Shown: one piece after another, positions 1 to 9,754 of the stretch
How the letters are laid out: every line of letters begins with the position of its first letter
Position numbering within the stretch: the stretch's first letter is position 1
Assembly: GCA_001801175.1 (NCBI GenBank)
Contig: MGWZ01000097.1
Span: 3,982-46,278 of the forward strand
Reading direction: 5' to 3'
From: Gallionellales bacterium RIFCSPLOWO2_02_FULL_57_47
Lineage (GTDB): Bacteria > Pseudomonadota > Gammaproteobacteria > Burkholderiales > Gallionellaceae
Length of the DNA stretch: 42,297 nucleotides
Translations under genes and position numbers: made by a program
Notes under the pieces: generated by a model
What the model was told of the DNA's origin: nothing
The model's input: only the letters and a program-made list of their open reading frames with translations
Database searches by the model: none

Positions 1-3
1 AAA

Positions 4-27
4 CGGCGGGTGTGACCCGCCCTACGC
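4..27. repeat. Dispersed GC-rich palindromic repeat, partial copy
   Basis: A 20-base GC-rich palindrome-like string (CGGCGGGTGTGACCCGCCCT, 4-23) recurs exactly at 15847-15866 after pssA. It is one arm of a larger inverted repeat there; the other arm would lie left of the window here. It does not look coding. Confidence 0.7.
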
Positions 28-148
28 TTGCTCCCGGCCTAGTAGCCCCCTCATGGCAAGCAGCGCACCTTCAGGGTTGGGGGAGTAAGATGGACAATGC
101 GCCACAAAGTGCGCAAAATCGCCACCTTTCAATCAGTCGCGCTAATAA

Positions 149-1450
149 ATGGACAAAATCGGCAAGTACGAAATCGTGCGCAAACTCGGTACCGGGGCGA
201 CCAGCACCGTATACCTTGCTATTGATCCGTTCAGCAAACAGCAGGTCGCCATCAAGCTGTTCGATCTGGAAGTTCTGCAAGACCCCGTCCGTGCCAAGAT
301 ATATCGCAAGTTATTGATGACCGAAGCATCTCTGGCGGGAAAGTTGTCGCATCCGCATATCGCTAAGATTCAGGATGCGGTGATGGAGGGCGACATCAAT
401 TATATGGTGATGGAATATGTTGAGGGCAGTACGCTTGAGCTCTACTCGGAAGTGGATCATCTGATGCCGATCAGCACCATTGCGGAAATTATCTACAAGT
501 GCTGCAAGGCTCTCGAATACGCGCAGCATCAGGGCGTAATCCATCGTGACATCAAACCGGCCAATATTCTTTTGCAGGGCGAAACCGATATCAAGATTTC
601 TGATTTCGGCGCGGCGGTACTGCAAAGCAATCAGACTACCACGCAAGTGTCCGGGGTGGGTTCACCGGCTTACATGTCACCCGAGCAGGTCAAGGAGTTG
701 CCGTTGACCCACCAGACGGATATCTATTCGCTGGGCGTCGTGATGTACAAGTTGCTTACCGGAAAACTGCCGTTTGATGCGAGCAATAATTACAGCATGA
801 TTTACCACATTATCAACATCGAACCGCCACCCCCCAGCACGTTTCGACCGGAAACGCCGGCGGATGTGGATGCGATCGTGCGGCGCGCGATGGAGAAGGA
901 CACCGCAAAGCGCTATCAAACATGGGATCAGTTCGCGAGCGATCTGGTCGGATTTGTCAGTCATGCCGAACAGACGCAAACAGAGATTTTTGATACCGAA
1001 AAATTCGATACGCTGCGCAGTTTGGCGTTCTTCAGGAATTTCAGTGATGTGGAGCTTTGGGAGGTGCTGCGCATCAGCGAGTGGCACAAAGTTCCGGAAT
1101 CTGAATACATACTCCGTGACGGCGAAAGCGGAAGCTCTTTTTATATTCTGGCGCAAGGCACGGTGCGTGTATCCAAGCAGGGCAGGTTATTGAGCCTGTT
1201 GCGCCGTGGTGATTGTTTCGGTGAAATGGCGCACCTTTTGGAACGCGATTTCAAACGCGGCACCGATGTGATTTCCAAGAATGATGTGGTGGTGATCGAA
1301 ATTGATCCGGATATGCTGACACGCGCCACGACAGGGTGTCGCTTCCAATTCAGCGAAGCATTCCTGCATATGCTGGTGAAGCGCCTGTCGGTGGCGAATG
1401 CGCGTGTCTCGCATTTGTTGGCGGATAATGATCAAGTGGAAGATGAGTAA
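149..1450 (+). CDS. Ser/Thr protein kinase with C-terminal cyclic-nucleotide-binding domain
   Basis: This is a 433-residue Hanks-type protein kinase fused to a cNMP-binding domain. The glycine loop (GTGATSTVY, from residue 14), the VAIK lysine K36, the catalytic loop HRDIKPAN (D134, N139), the DFG motif (D152) and an SPE in place of APE are all visible, so it should be catalytically active. From about residue 285 to 410 a CRP-like fold follows, with the phosphate-cassette start FGE at 357-359 and an Arg shortly after. I see no transmembrane helix, so the kinase is probably cytoplasmic. Kinase activity is presumably gated by a cyclic nucleotide, which is inferred from the domain pairing only. 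The ATG at 149 has only a weak ribosome site. No partner phosphatase is encoded nearby; a TusA-like gene follows. Confidence 0.9.
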   Translation: MDKIGKYEIVRKLGTGATSTVYLAIDPFSKQQVAIKLFDLEVLQDPVRAKIYRKLLMTEASLAGKLSHPHIAKIQDAVMEGDINYMVMEYVEGSTLELYSEVDHLMPISTIAEIIYKCCKALEYAQHQGVIHRDIKPANILLQGETDIKISDFGAAVLQSNQTTTQVSGVGSPAYMSPEQVKELPLTHQTDIYSLGVVMYKLLTGKLPFDASNNYSMIYHIINIEPPPPSTFRPETPADVDAIVRRAMEKDTAKRYQTWDQFASDLVGFVSHAEQTQTEIFDTEKFDTLRSLAFFRNFSDVELWEVLRISEWHKVPESEYILRDGESGSSFYILAQGTVRVSKQGRLLSLLRRGDCFGEMAHLLERDFKRGTDVISKNDVVVIEIDPDMLTRATTGCRFQFSEAFLHMLVKRLSVANARVSHLLADNDQVEDE

Positions 1451-1454
1451 GGCT

Positions 1455-1532
1455 ATGCTGAAAATTTTAAATGCCGGCGGATTTGGAAACGTAACTGCAT
1501 TGGTGCGCGCTGGCTTGCAGGTGAGCGCATGA
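1455..1532 (+). CDS. Possible 25-codon leader ORF coupled to the TusA-like gene
   Basis: A short ATG-started frame fills the gap between the kinase and the TusA-like gene. Its TGA overlaps the TusA-like ATG in an ATGA arrangement. It begins MLKILNAGG and has no family I recognise. It could be a translational-coupling leader, the remnant of a broken gene, or chance; no good ribosome site is visible. Confidence 0.25.
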   Translation: MLKILNAGGFGNVTALVRAGLQVSA

Positions 1533-1759
1533 TGGAATTCGATATCGATCTGGATGCCCGTCAGCTGGCCTGTCCGTTGCCGATACTGCGCGCAAAGAAA
1601 GCACTGTCGCAAATGGCCAGCGGGCAAGTCATCAGAATAGTCGCGACTGACAGGGGGGCACCCAGGGACTTCGAGGAGTTTTGCCGCCAGACTGGCAACG
1701 CATTGTTGTATTCAGCGGCGCAAGATGGCGAGTTTGTGTTCCTGATTCGCCGCCGCTAA
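1529..1759 (+). CDS. TusA/SirA-family sulfurtransferase-like protein
   Basis: A 76-residue protein with the TusA/SirA/YedF signature near the N-terminus: LDARQLACPLPILRAKKAL, with Cys15 in the CPxP motif. TusA proteins carry persulfide sulfur on this Cys and hand it to partners in tRNA thiolation, cofactor synthesis or sulfur oxidation. The length is normal for the family. Two ATGs lie in tandem (1529 and 1532) with GGTGAG upstream, and either could be used. MnmA, the tRNA 2-thiouridylase that receives sulfur through the Tus relay in E. coli, is encoded at the far end of this window but not in this operon. Which TusA subtype this is cannot be told from the sequence alone. Confidence 0.85.
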   Translation: MMEFDIDLDARQLACPLPILRAKKALSQMASGQVIRIVATDRGAPRDFEEFCRQTGNALLYSAAQDGEFVFLIRRR

Positions 1760-1807
1760 GGCAACAACCCATCCAGGCCCTGACAAGGGGGCTGGAGGGG
1801 ATTGGCG

Positions 1808-4792
1808 TCAACCCAGCCTGGCTCGCTGTGTTTGCAGTTGCCCCAGCGTCACACTGAACTCCTCCATGCGCTTGCGTTCCTGCTCCACCACGGCGGCTGG
1901 GGCACGATCCACGAAGCTGGCATTTGACAGCTTGCCTTGCGCCCTGGCGATTTCCCCTTGCAGTCGCGCGATTTCCTTGTCCAGTCGTTCGCGTTCTGCG
2001 GCGACATCGATCTCCACCTTCAGCATCAGCCTGAATGTGCCGACGATGGAGACCGCAGCATCGCCGTTGGGCAATTCGGTCACGATCTGCACTTCGCTGA
2101 GCTTGGCGAGGCTGCCGATGTAGGGCGCGAAAGCGGCGAGCGCGGCGGCCTTGCCGTCAGCATCCCCTGATGCAATTATTCCCGTTGCGATTACCAAGGG
2201 CACGCGTTGCGCCGGCGAAAGGTTCATCTCACCGCGCAGGCTGCGGCAGGCATTGACCATAGCCTTCAGCGTCGCCACCCACGCCTCGGATTTCTCGTCG
2301 CAGCGCGCCAGGTCGGCGCGCGGATAAGCCTGCAACATGACGCTCTCGCCGCTGCGGCCCGCGACCGGCGCGACCTTCTGCCACAGTTCTTCGGTGATGA
2401 ACGGGATCAGCGGATGGGCGAGGCGCAGCATGGTTTCCAGCACGCGCACCAGCGTGCGCCGCGTGGCGCGCTGCCGCGCAAGGATTGAAGATTCGTCACG
2501 CGTAAGCGTGGCGTCGTTTGTCCCCTCGCCCGCTTGCGGGAGAGGGTTAGGGAGAGGGGTGCTGAGTTGCACCTTGGCCAGTTCCACGTACCAGTCGCAG
2601 TATTCGTCCCAGACGAATTCGTAGATTGCCTTGGCCAGCAGGTCGAAGCGGTAATCGGCGTAATGCTTCGCCACTTCGTTTTCGACGCGCTGCAGCCGGC
2701 TGACAATCCAGCGGTCGGCCGGCGAGAAATCGAGATAGCCGCTGTGGCAGGAGTCCTTGTAGTTCCGACTAACCTGCTGTGCAGGTAAGTCTCCACTGAA
2801 ATCGCCTTTTGGGCGATTTTCGTGTTCTTCCAGGCCGCAGTCCTTGCCCTCGCAATTCATCATGACGAAGCGCGTGGCATTCCACAGCTTGTTGCAGAAA
2901 TTGCGATAGCCCTCGCAGCGCTGCATGTCGAACTTGATGTCGCGCCCCGGTGAGGCCAGCGAGGCGAAGGTGAAGCGCAAGGCATCGGTGCCGAACCCCG
3001 GGATGCCCTGGGGGAACTCCTTGCGCGTGCGTTTCTCGATCTGTTCGGCCTGCTTCGGGTTCATCAGTCCGCTGGTGCGCTTCTTCACCAGTTCCTCGAC
3101 GCCGATGCCGTCGATCAGGTCGATCGGGTCGAGCACGTTGCCCTTGGACTTGGACATCTTCTGCCCTTCCGCGTCGCGGATCAGGCCGTGCACGTACACA
3201 TCCCTGAACGGAATCTTGCCGGTGATGTGTTTGGTCATCATCACCATGCGCGCCACCCAGAAGAAGATGATGTCGAAGCCGGTGACCAGCACCGACGACG
3301 GCAGGTACAGGTCGAGCGCGGGATTGGATTTCTGCGGATACTCCGGTGTCCAGTCCAGCGTGGAGAATGGCCACAGCGCGGAAGAAAACCAGGTGTCGAG
3401 CACGTCGTTGTCGCGGTCGAGTTGCCCGGCGTAGCCGGCGTTATCTGCCAGGCTGCGCGCTTCGGCTGCGTCGTGGGCGACGAATACTTCGCCGTTCACG
3501 CCGTACCACGCGGGAATCTGATGCCCCCACCACAGTTGGCGCGAGATGCACCAGTCCTGGATGTTGTTCAGCCACTGGTTGTAGGTGTTCACCCAGTTCT
3601 CCGGGTGGAATTTGATCTCGCCTGAGGCCACGCATTCCAGTGCCTGTTCGGTGATGCTCTTGCCGCCGTCACCGGGTTTGCTCATCGCGACGAACCACTG
3701 GTCGGTGAGCATCGGTTCGATCACCACGCCGGTGCGGTCGCCGCGCGGCACCTTGAGTTTGTGCTTCTCGGTCTTCTCGAACACTCCGGCAGATTCGAGA
3801 TCGGCCACGATCTGCTTGCGCGCGTCGAAGCGGTCGAGGTCGCGATATTTTTCGGGTGCATGTTCGTTGATTTTCGCATCCAGCGTGAGGATGGAGATCA
3901 TCTCCAGTTTGTGGCGTTGCCCTACCGCGTAGTCGTTGAAGTCATGCGCTGGCGTGACCTTCACCACGCCGGTGCCGAATTCCTTGTCGACATAGTCGTC
4001 GGCGATGATCGGAATGTCGCGCCCGCATAGCGGCAACTTCACCTGTTTTCCGATGAGATGTTTATAGCGTTCATCTTCCGGATGAACCATCACCGCGACG
4101 TCGCCGAGCATGGTTTCCGGACGGGTGGTCGCAACGGTGAGGTGCGTCAATCCGCGCACACTGTCTTTTTCGGCAAGCGGATAGCGGATGTGCCACATGA
4201 AGCCGTCTTCCTCTTCCTGCACCACTTCGAGGTCGGACACAGCGGTGTGCAGCTTCGGGTCCCAGTTCACCAGACGCTTGCCGCGATAGATCAGGCCTTC
4301 GTTGTACAGGCGCACGAAAGTCTCGGTGACAGTCTTGTTCAAACCGGGATCCATCGTGAAGCGCTCGCGCGACCAGTCCGGCGAGGTGCCGAGACGGCGC
4401 ATCTGTCGGGTGATGGTGCTGCCGGAATATTCCTTCCACTCCCAAACCTTCTCGATGAACTTCTCGCGGCCCAGGTCGTGGCGCGAGATACCCTGCGCAT
4501 CGAGCTGGCGTTCGACGACGATCTGCGTGGCAATGCCTGCATGGTCGGTGCCCGGTTGCCACAGCGTGTTGTCGCCGCGCATGCGGTGGTAGCGCGTCAG
4601 CGCGTCCATCAAAGTCTGGTTGAAGCCGTGCCCCATGTGCAGCGTGCCGGTGACGTTGGGCGGTGGCAGCAGGATGCAGAAGTTGTCGGTTTTGTTCAGG
4701 TCGAGTCCGGCTTTGAAATAGCCGGATTGTTCCCACCTGGGATACCAGCGTGCTTCGATGTCTTTCGGTTCAAAACTTTTTGCGAGTTCCAT
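1808..4792 (-). CDS. valS: Valyl-tRNA synthetase
   Basis: A 994-residue class I aminoacyl-tRNA synthetase that charges tRNA-Val. The HIGH-type motif HMGH is at residues 52-55 and KMSKS at about 545-549. The CP1 editing domain lies between them, and the C-terminal coiled-coil ([22 protein letters not shown]) typical of ValRS is present. It heads a minus-strand group with pepA and holC, the same set as in E. coli (pepA-holC-valS). Two stretches look foreign to the family. One is a tail of about 40 residues after [14 protein letters not shown]. The other is a segment at about 740-765 ([12 protein letters not shown] and flank) encoded by a dispersed DNA repeat. Both keep the frame open, so the enzyme should still be made. 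Confidence 0.97.
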   Translation of the reverse strand: MELAKSFEPKDIEARWYPRWEQSGYFKAGLDLNKTDNFCILLPPPNVTGTLHMGHGFNQTLMDALTRYHRMRGDNTLWQPGTDHAGIATQIVVERQLDAQGISRHDLGREKFIEKVWEWKEYSGSTITRQMRRLGTSPDWSRERFTMDPGLNKTVTETFVRLYNEGLIYRGKRLVNWDPKLHTAVSDLEVVQEEEDGFMWHIRYPLAEKDSVRGLTHLTVATTRPETMLGDVAVMVHPEDERYKHLIGKQVKLPLCGRDIPIIADDYVDKEFGTGVVKVTPAHDFNDYAVGQRHKLEMISILTLDAKINEHAPEKYRDLDRFDARKQIVADLESAGVFEKTEKHKLKVPRGDRTGVVIEPMLTDQWFVAMSKPGDGGKSITEQALECVASGEIKFHPENWVNTYNQWLNNIQDWCISRQLWWGHQIPAWYGVNGEVFVAHDAAEARSLADNAGYAGQLDRDNDVLDTWFSSALWPFSTLDWTPEYPQKSNPALDLYLPSSVLVTGFDIIFFWVARMVMMTKHITGKIPFRDVYVHGLIRDAEGQKMSKSKGNVLDPIDLIDGIGVEELVKKRTSGLMNPKQAEQIEKRTRKEFPQGIPGFGTDALRFTFASLASPGRDIKFDMQRCEGYRNFCNKLWNATRFVMMNCEGKDCGLEEHENRPKGDFSGDLPAQQVSRNYKDSCHSGYLDFSPADRWIVSRLQRVENEVAKHYADYRFDLLAKAIYEFVWDEYCDWYVELAKVQLSTPLPNPLPQAGEGTNDATLTRDESSILARQRATRRTLVRVLETMLRLAHPLIPFITEELWQKVAPVAGRSGESVMLQAYPRADLARCDEKSEAWVATLKAMVNACRSLRGEMNLSPAQRVPLVIATGIIASGDADGKAAALAAFAPYIGSLAKLSEVQIVTELPNGDAAVSIVGTFRLMLKVEIDVAAERERLDKEIARLQGEIARAQGKLSNASFVDRAPAAVVEQERKRMEEFSVTLGQLQTQRARLG
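2522..2559. repeat. In-frame copy of a Cys/Gly-free [12 protein letters not shown] DNA repeat inside valS
   Basis: The pattern is CCCCTCGCCCGCTTGCGGG followed by AGAGGGTTAGGGAGAGGGG, a partial palindrome of a type widely seen between proteobacterial genes. On the minus strand it is translated as [12 protein letters not shown] within ValRS. A short CGTCACGCGTAAGCGTGGCG palindrome lies just left of it (about 2497-2516). Degenerate relatives appear near 14992-15025 and 41470-41510. Confidence 0.7.
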
Positions 4793-4848
4793 TGCGGTCT
4801 TTACGAGAAATGCGTAGTGTCAGAAAGGGCGAGATTATACAGGCGTAG

Positions 4849-4918
4849 GGTGGGCACGTCTTTGTGCCCACGCGGAAATATCCGCCGTTGATCGCGTGGA
4901 CACAAAGACGTGCCCACC
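4849..4918. repeat. Long inverted repeat between valS and holC
   Basis: Two 26-base arms (4849-4874 and 4893-4918) are complementary at 25 of 26 positions and separated by 18 bases. The outer edge reads GTAGGGTGGGCACGTC, which resembles the edges of the repeats at 40287 and 41550. It lies upstream of valS and downstream of holC, so it could fold as an RNA hairpin in either transcript. Confidence 0.8.
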
Positions 4919-4941
4919 GCGCTATGGATGTGTGGCAGAGA

Positions 4942-5373
4942 TCAGGAGTTTTGCATGCCGGTTAAATCAATGTGGCGCAGCTCGTAACCGCGATCCTTGT
5001 AATACTTGTAACGCTCCCGCCCAATGCGGCTGTCTTCCGCGTCGTGGCTGACAATCTCGATGACGCGCTCGAAGCGGCTGAAGAAAGGCATGCATTCGTT
5101 ATGCAGGCTGATCAACAAATCATGATGCGGAAATTTATCACTGCCGTAATTTAACACCACGGGCATTTGCGCGGCTTCTTCGGCATCGCTGCGGCAATGC
5201 GGGATGAACGCGGTGGCAGGGAAATGCCAGAGCAGCTTGTCCAGCGCGTCTGCCGTCGCATCATCATGCGTGCTGATGATCGTGCGCACTCCGTTCTGCA
5301 TGGCTTTGTGGCTCAACTGGCAAGCGGTGCGCAACTTGTCATTCGAGCCAGTGTAGAAATCAACCTTGGTCAC
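4942..5373 (-). CDS. holC: DNA polymerase III chi subunit
   Basis: A 143-residue HolC protein. The chi subunit links the clamp loader to single-stranded-DNA-binding protein at the replication fork. The N-terminus MTKVDFYTGSNDKLRTACQL and the WHF...FIPHC region match the family, and the length is normal. Its ATG overlaps the end of pepA by 4 bases (ATGA), so the two genes are translationally coupled. The pepA-holC-valS order is the widely conserved one. Confidence 0.93.
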   Translation of the reverse strand: MTKVDFYTGSNDKLRTACQLSHKAMQNGVRTIISTHDDATADALDKLLWHFPATAFIPHCRSDAEEAAQMPVVLNYGSDKFPHHDLLISLHNECMPFFSRFERVIEIVSHDAEDSRIGRERYKYYKDRGYELRHIDLTGMQNS

Positions 5374-6857
5374 GATTTCTGTACGCGGTTAATCAAGTAC
5401 TGCGTCAGCAGCGGCACAGGGCGCCCGGTCGCGCCTTTTTCCTTGCCGGATTTATGGGCGGTACCGGCGATGTCCAGGTGCGCCCAGCGGTAATCCTTGG
5501 TGAAGCGCGACAGAAAGCAGGCCGCGGTGATGGTGCCGCCCGCCCGTCCGCCGATGTTCTGCATGTCGGCGAAGTTGCTGTCCAGCAGCGGCTGGTAGTC
5601 TTCCCACAGCGGCAGCTGCCAGGCGCGGTCATGCGCCTGCTCGCCCGCGGTTAGCAATTCCTGGGCGAGCTTGTCTTCGTTGCTGAACAGGCCGCTGGCG
5701 ATATGTCCCAGGGCGATGACGCATGCGCCGGTGAGCGTGGCGATGTCGATCACGGTGTCCGGATTGAACTTTTTCGAGTAAGTCAGCGCATCGCAGAGGA
5801 TCAGGCGGCCTTCGGCATCGGTGTTGAGAATCTCGATGGTCTGTCCTGACATGCTGGTGACAATGTCGCCGGGTTTGGTGGCACGGCCGGAAGGCAGGTT
5901 CTCGCATGCCGGGATGACGCCGACCACGTTGAGCTTCAGGCCCATCTCGGCGATGGCCTGCATCGTACCGAGCACGCTGGCCGCGCCGCACATGTCGTAT
6001 TTCATCTCGTCCATTTCGGCGCCGGGTTTCAAAGAGATGCCGCCGCTGTCGAAGGTGATGCCCTTGCCGACCAGCACGACGGGTTTGTGTTTCTTGTCGG
6101 TGCCGTGATATTCCATCGTAATCAGTTTGGCTGGCTGCTCGCTGCCGCGCGCGACGGAAAGGAAGGAGCCCATGCCCAGCTTCTGCATGTCTTTTTCTTC
6201 CAGCACCGTAGTTTTGATGGATTTGTGCGCCTTGCCCAATGCCAGCGCCTTGGCGGCGAGGTAGCTCGGGGTGCAGATGTTGCCGGGCAGGTTGCCCAGC
6301 GTCTTGGTGAGTTCCATGCCGCGAGCGGTCGCGGCGGCCTGGTCTAGCGTGCTCTTCAATGCGGCGGACGGCTTATCCAGCGTGGCGAAAGTGACGCTTT
6401 TCAGCGTCGCGGCTTTGGCGGGTTTGCTCTTAAGGCTGTCGGCGCGATAAGTGCTTTCTGCTGCGGCGAACACGGCTTGCCTGATGACCCACGCGGCATC
6501 TTTTCCGATTCCATCATCGGTGACAAACAGTGCGGCATCCTTGGCGGCTGTGTTGTTCAGCGCGCTGAAGGCCGCGCGCAGAATCTCCACGCTGGTCTTG
6601 TTGTTCAACTCGCTTGCCTTGCCCAGGCCAACCAGCAACACGCGTTCGGCAGCGATGCCGGGAAGTTTGTGCAGCAGCAGGGTGGATGCGGATTTGCCGC
6701 TCATGTCGCCGCGCGCGATGAGGTCGCTCAAGTGGTGCGCTGCTGACTTGTCCAGCAGTTGCGCAGCCGGCGAGAGTTTGCCACCTTCATAAATACCGAC
6801 TACTACGCAACCGCTGCGCTGCTTTTCCGGGCTGCTTTGTTTTATGCTAAATTCCAC
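5370..6857 (-). CDS. pepA: Cytosol aminopeptidase (leucyl aminopeptidase)
   Basis: A 495-residue M17 family aminopeptidase that removes N-terminal residues from peptides using two metal ions. The metal and active-site segments VGKGITFDSGGISLKP and NTDAEGRLIL (about residue 345) are both intact. The start is GTG at 6857, with AAGGAG at a good distance upstream. The promoter lies in the short gap facing the divergent lptF, as in E. coli, where PepA can also bind DNA as a regulator; that second role is not testable here. Confidence 0.96.
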   Translation of the reverse strand: MEFSIKQSSPEKQRSGCVVVGIYEGGKLSPAAQLLDKSAAHHLSDLIARGDMSGKSASTLLLHKLPGIAAERVLLVGLGKASELNNKTSVEILRAAFSALNNTAAKDAALFVTDDGIGKDAAWVIRQAVFAAAESTYRADSLKSKPAKAATLKSVTFATLDKPSAALKSTLDQAAATARGMELTKTLGNLPGNICTPSYLAAKALALGKAHKSIKTTVLEEKDMQKLGMGSFLSVARGSEQPAKLITMEYHGTDKKHKPVVLVGKGITFDSGGISLKPGAEMDEMKYDMCGAASVLGTMQAIAEMGLKLNVVGVIPACENLPSGRATKPGDIVTSMSGQTIEILNTDAEGRLILCDALTYSKKFNPDTVIDIATLTGACVIALGHIASGLFSNEDKLAQELLTAGEQAHDRAWQLPLWEDYQPLLDSNFADMQNIGGRAGGTITAACFLSRFTKDYRWAHLDIAGTAHKSGKEKGATGRPVPLLTQYLINRVQKS

Positions 6858-6908
6858 GTGTTGCTCCTTAAATATAAAAAAACACTCCCGGATTCCAGAT
6901 TATCCACG

Positions 6909-8171
6909 ATGCCCGATTATCCGCAAACTAGCCGTATAAAGTCAAAGCCACTTGGCAAAGGCATTTTTCATCGCGCTTTGCTAAGCGAATTTGCCGGCAA
7001 TGGATTGCTGGTATTTGCGGTGTTGCTGGGCATTATCGTGGTCAGCCAATTGATACGCTTGTTAAGCGATGCAGTCAGCGGTTTGATTGCAGTGGAGGGG
7101 GTATTGGCTCTGCTTGGCTTCAGCGCCATGAATTACCTGCCGGTATTGATCTCGGTCAGTCTGTTCCTGTCAATTCTGCTTACCCTGTCGCGGAGTTATC
7201 GCGACAGTGAGATGGTGGTGTGGTTTTGCTCCGGCATCGGATTGACGCGCTGGATACGCCCGGTGCTGTGGTATGCCATGCCGGTGGTGGCGTTGATCGC
7301 GCTGCTCAGTCTGGTGCTGTCTCCGTGGGCATTGAAAAAAGCCGACGAATTCAAGAAGAAACTGGAAAGCCGCGACGATGTGACTGCAGCCACCCCGGGC
7401 ATGTTCCGTGAATCGAAGCAGGCCGACCGAATGTATTTTATCGAAAACGTTGATGCGGGCTCCAATCGCGTCGGCAACATTTTTGTGCAATCCGAGCAAA
7501 ACGGAAAAGTCGGCACGATGGTCGCCCGGCAGGGATTGCAGGAAACCTTGCCAAACGGGGATCGTTTTCTCGTGTTGTTGAACGGGACACGCTATGAAGG
7601 CAACCCGGGGCAGCGTGATTATCGTATCGTGGAATTTGAGCGCTATGCGATGCGCATTGACGCAGCACCGATCAGGCAAGCCGAACCCCATCTGCGCACC
7701 ATGTCCACACTGGAGCTGCTGCAGAACCGCACGAACTGGAGCGTTTCTGAATTGCACTGGCGGGTCGGTTTGCCGCTCAGCGCGGCGGTGCTCGCGTTGT
7801 TGGCGATCCCGTTGGGTTACGTCAACCCGCGCGCGGGGCGTTCGCTGAACCTGATATTGGCAATCGTGCTTTACATGCTTTACAACAACATGATCAGCGT
7901 GTCCAACGCATGGGTGGGGCAGGGCAAGCTGTTGCCCGGTATCGGTTTGGTGGGAATACATACGGCGATGCTGGCGATAACGGTGCTGATGTTTTATCGG
8001 CGCATGACGCTGCTTTCGGTGCGCAGGATGAAGCCGAAGGAGCGCCCTGATGCAAACTTGCAACCAAAGGCAGGCGATCTGCTGTCCGGCAGTTCGGTTA
8101 TGGAATCTCCTCACCAAAAAACCGAAGGGACGATAGACTCCTCACTTTCGGGGAAAGGGGAGCCGGGGTGA
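6909..8171 (+). CDS. lptF: LPS export ABC transporter permease LptF
   Basis: A 420-residue inner-membrane permease of the LptB2FG complex, which extracts lipopolysaccharide from the inner membrane and pushes it along the Lpt bridge. The sequence shows the family start IFHRALLSEFAGNGLLV, three N-terminal membrane helices, a large periplasmic domain (about 130-290) and three C-terminal helices including PLGYVNPRAGRSLN. I chose ATG 6909 because the family begins near here; an open frame runs further upstream (to 6759) but overlaps pepA. No clear ribosome site precedes 6909. The last 50 or so residues form a hydrophilic tail, and its final codons (GTIDSSLSGKGEPG) look repeat-derived. lptG follows 4 bases after the stop. 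Confidence 0.93.
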   Translation: MPDYPQTSRIKSKPLGKGIFHRALLSEFAGNGLLVFAVLLGIIVVSQLIRLLSDAVSGLIAVEGVLALLGFSAMNYLPVLISVSLFLSILLTLSRSYRDSEMVVWFCSGIGLTRWIRPVLWYAMPVVALIALLSLVLSPWALKKADEFKKKLESRDDVTAATPGMFRESKQADRMYFIENVDAGSNRVGNIFVQSEQNGKVGTMVARQGLQETLPNGDRFLVLLNGTRYEGNPGQRDYRIVEFERYAMRIDAAPIRQAEPHLRTMSTLELLQNRTNWSVSELHWRVGLPLSAAVLALLAIPLGYVNPRAGRSLNLILAIVLYMLYNNMISVSNAWVGQGKLLPGIGLVGIHTAMLAITVLMFYRRMTLLSVRRMKPKERPDANLQPKAGDLLSGSSVMESPHQKTEGTIDSSLSGKGEPG

Positions 8172-8175
8172 AGGT

Positions 8176-9252
8176 ATGAACTTGCTGTTACGCCATCTCG
8201 GCCGCGAAATTTACTACAGTATCGCGCTGGTGTTCTTTGCGCTCATCATGCTGTTCGCCTTTATGGATTTGATTCATGAATTGAGCGTGATGGGGCAGGG
8301 ACAGTATCACCTGGGCTATGTGTTGCTGTTCGTGGTGCTGACCATTCCCGGCCATATCTATGGATTGTTTCCGGTGGCGGTGCTGGTAGGCACAATCCTG
8401 GCACTGGTGCAAATGTCAGCCAATTCTGAACTGACCGTTTACCGTTCTTCCGGCACGTCGGCGTGGCAACTGGTGGGCGCGTTGTTCAAAATTGCGCTGC
8501 CACTGGTGTTGTTGAGTTTTGTAATGAGCGAATTCATTGCTCCGCCAAGCGAGCGTATGGCGCAGCAATTGCGTTTGAAGGCGCAGAATGCCCAGGCTAC
8601 GCTAAGGGAGTTTCGCTCCGGCGTGTGGGTCAAGGACGAACGCAGCTTTGTGAATGTGAAGAATGTGATGCCGGACACCAGCCTGCTGAACATCGACATA
8701 TACCGGTTCGATGAAACCTACCACCTGCAAACAATTACCAATGCCAAGCGGGCAAATTTTATCGAGGCGGGGCGCTGGCACCTTGAAGAGGTGCTGGAGA
8801 CGCGCTTCAGCAAAGAAGGTGTGTCCATCAATTCCCAGCCCGGTCAGGAATGGAGTTCAGTGTTGAACCCGGGTATTTTCAGCGTGCTGCTGGTGTTGCC
8901 CGAGCAAATGTCCGTCTTGGATCTGTATCAATACACCGAACATTTGAAAGATAACCGCCAAAAGAGTGCCCGCTATGAAATCGCGATGTGGAACAAGCTG
9001 GTATATCCGTTTGCAGTGCTGGTGATGATGATATTGGCGCTGCCGTTCGCGTCTTACCACCGCCGCGCGGGCGGAAGCAGTGCGATGGTATTCCTGGGTA
9101 TCGTGCTGGGCCTGATGTTCCACTTTGTCGGGCGGTTGTTCGCCAGCCTGGGTGCGCTCAACGACTGGCAGCCATTTATCAGTGCCACGGCGGTAACGGG
9201 CTTGTTCTTGCTGCTGGGGATGCTGATGTTGTGGTGGACAGAGCGGCGTTAG
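8176..9252 (+). CDS. lptG: LPS export ABC transporter permease LptG
   Basis: A 358-residue partner of LptF. It has N-terminal helices (LGREIYYSIALVFFALIMLFAFMDLIHEL), a periplasmic domain and C-terminal helices with LVYPFAVLVMMILALPFASYHRRAGG. The length and the adjacent lptF match the usual lptFG operon, which also lies divergent from pepA in E. coli. The ATP-binding subunit LptB is not encoded in this window. Confidence 0.95.
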   Translation: MNLLLRHLGREIYYSIALVFFALIMLFAFMDLIHELSVMGQGQYHLGYVLLFVVLTIPGHIYGLFPVAVLVGTILALVQMSANSELTVYRSSGTSAWQLVGALFKIALPLVLLSFVMSEFIAPPSERMAQQLRLKAQNAQATLREFRSGVWVKDERSFVNVKNVMPDTSLLNIDIYRFDETYHLQTITNAKRANFIEAGRWHLEEVLETRFSKEGVSINSQPGQEWSSVLNPGIFSVLLVLPEQMSVLDLYQYTEHLKDNRQKSARYEIAMWNKLVYPFAVLVMMILALPFASYHRRAGGSSAMVFLGIVLGLMFHFVGRLFASLGALNDWQPFISATAVTGLFLLLGMLMLWWTERR

Positions 9253-9280
9253 GGAACCTGAAAAAATCCTGTTGCGCGAC

Positions 9281-9754
9281 TCAATAAGCGGATGACGGGC
9301 TGTTTGGTGGTGTATCAGGAACCCCGCTGACAGGTTGCTGCGCCTTGTTGGCCTGATCTTGCCTGACCATCTGTTTCACCTGCTCGCGTTTTTCTGTGGG
9401 CACTTTTTTAAAGGCGCGATATTTTTCACGCGCGGCCTTGCGCTGCTCCGGGGTGAGTTTGCTCCATACCGTCAAGCGGTCGCGAAAGCGCTGTTGTTGT
9501 TCGGGTGTCAGATGTGCATAGCGTTTGGCGGTTTTCAGCAGGCGGTGTTGCTGTACCTCCTGAAGGGTATCCCATTGCTGTGCCAGAGGGGCAAGTGCTT
9601 CCTGTTGCGCAGCGGAAAGCGAACGCCAGGGCGCAGGCGTAGCGCTGGCAGTCGTGCCGGCCAAACACAACAGCAGAAAGACAGCAATTACAGAACTTCG
9701 CGCTGGCACACAACGTTGTATTTGCCGAGGTACCTTAACGATTGAATTAATCAA
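9281..9754 (-). CDS. DUF3106 family secreted protein
   Basis: A 157-residue protein with a signal peptide (hydrophobic run SSVIAVFLLLCLAGTTASA) followed by a highly charged helical region with LTPEQQQRFRDRL and LTPEQRKAAREKYRAFKKV repeats, typical of DUF3106. It is probably periplasmic; the function is unknown. It is the last gene of a minus-strand operon with an ECF sigma factor and a DUF3619 membrane protein and overlaps the latter by 8 bases. The repeated LTPEQ(Q/R) units recall periplasmic stress sensors such as CpxP/Spy, but that link is only a resemblance. Confidence 0.8.
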   Translation of the reverse strand: MINSIVKVPRQIQRCVPARSSVIAVFLLLCLAGTTASATPAPWRSLSAAQQEALAPLAQQWDTLQEVQQHRLLKTAKRYAHLTPEQQQRFRDRLTVWSKLTPEQRKAAREKYRAFKKVPTEKREQVKQMVRQDQANKAQQPVSGVPDTPPNSPSSAY

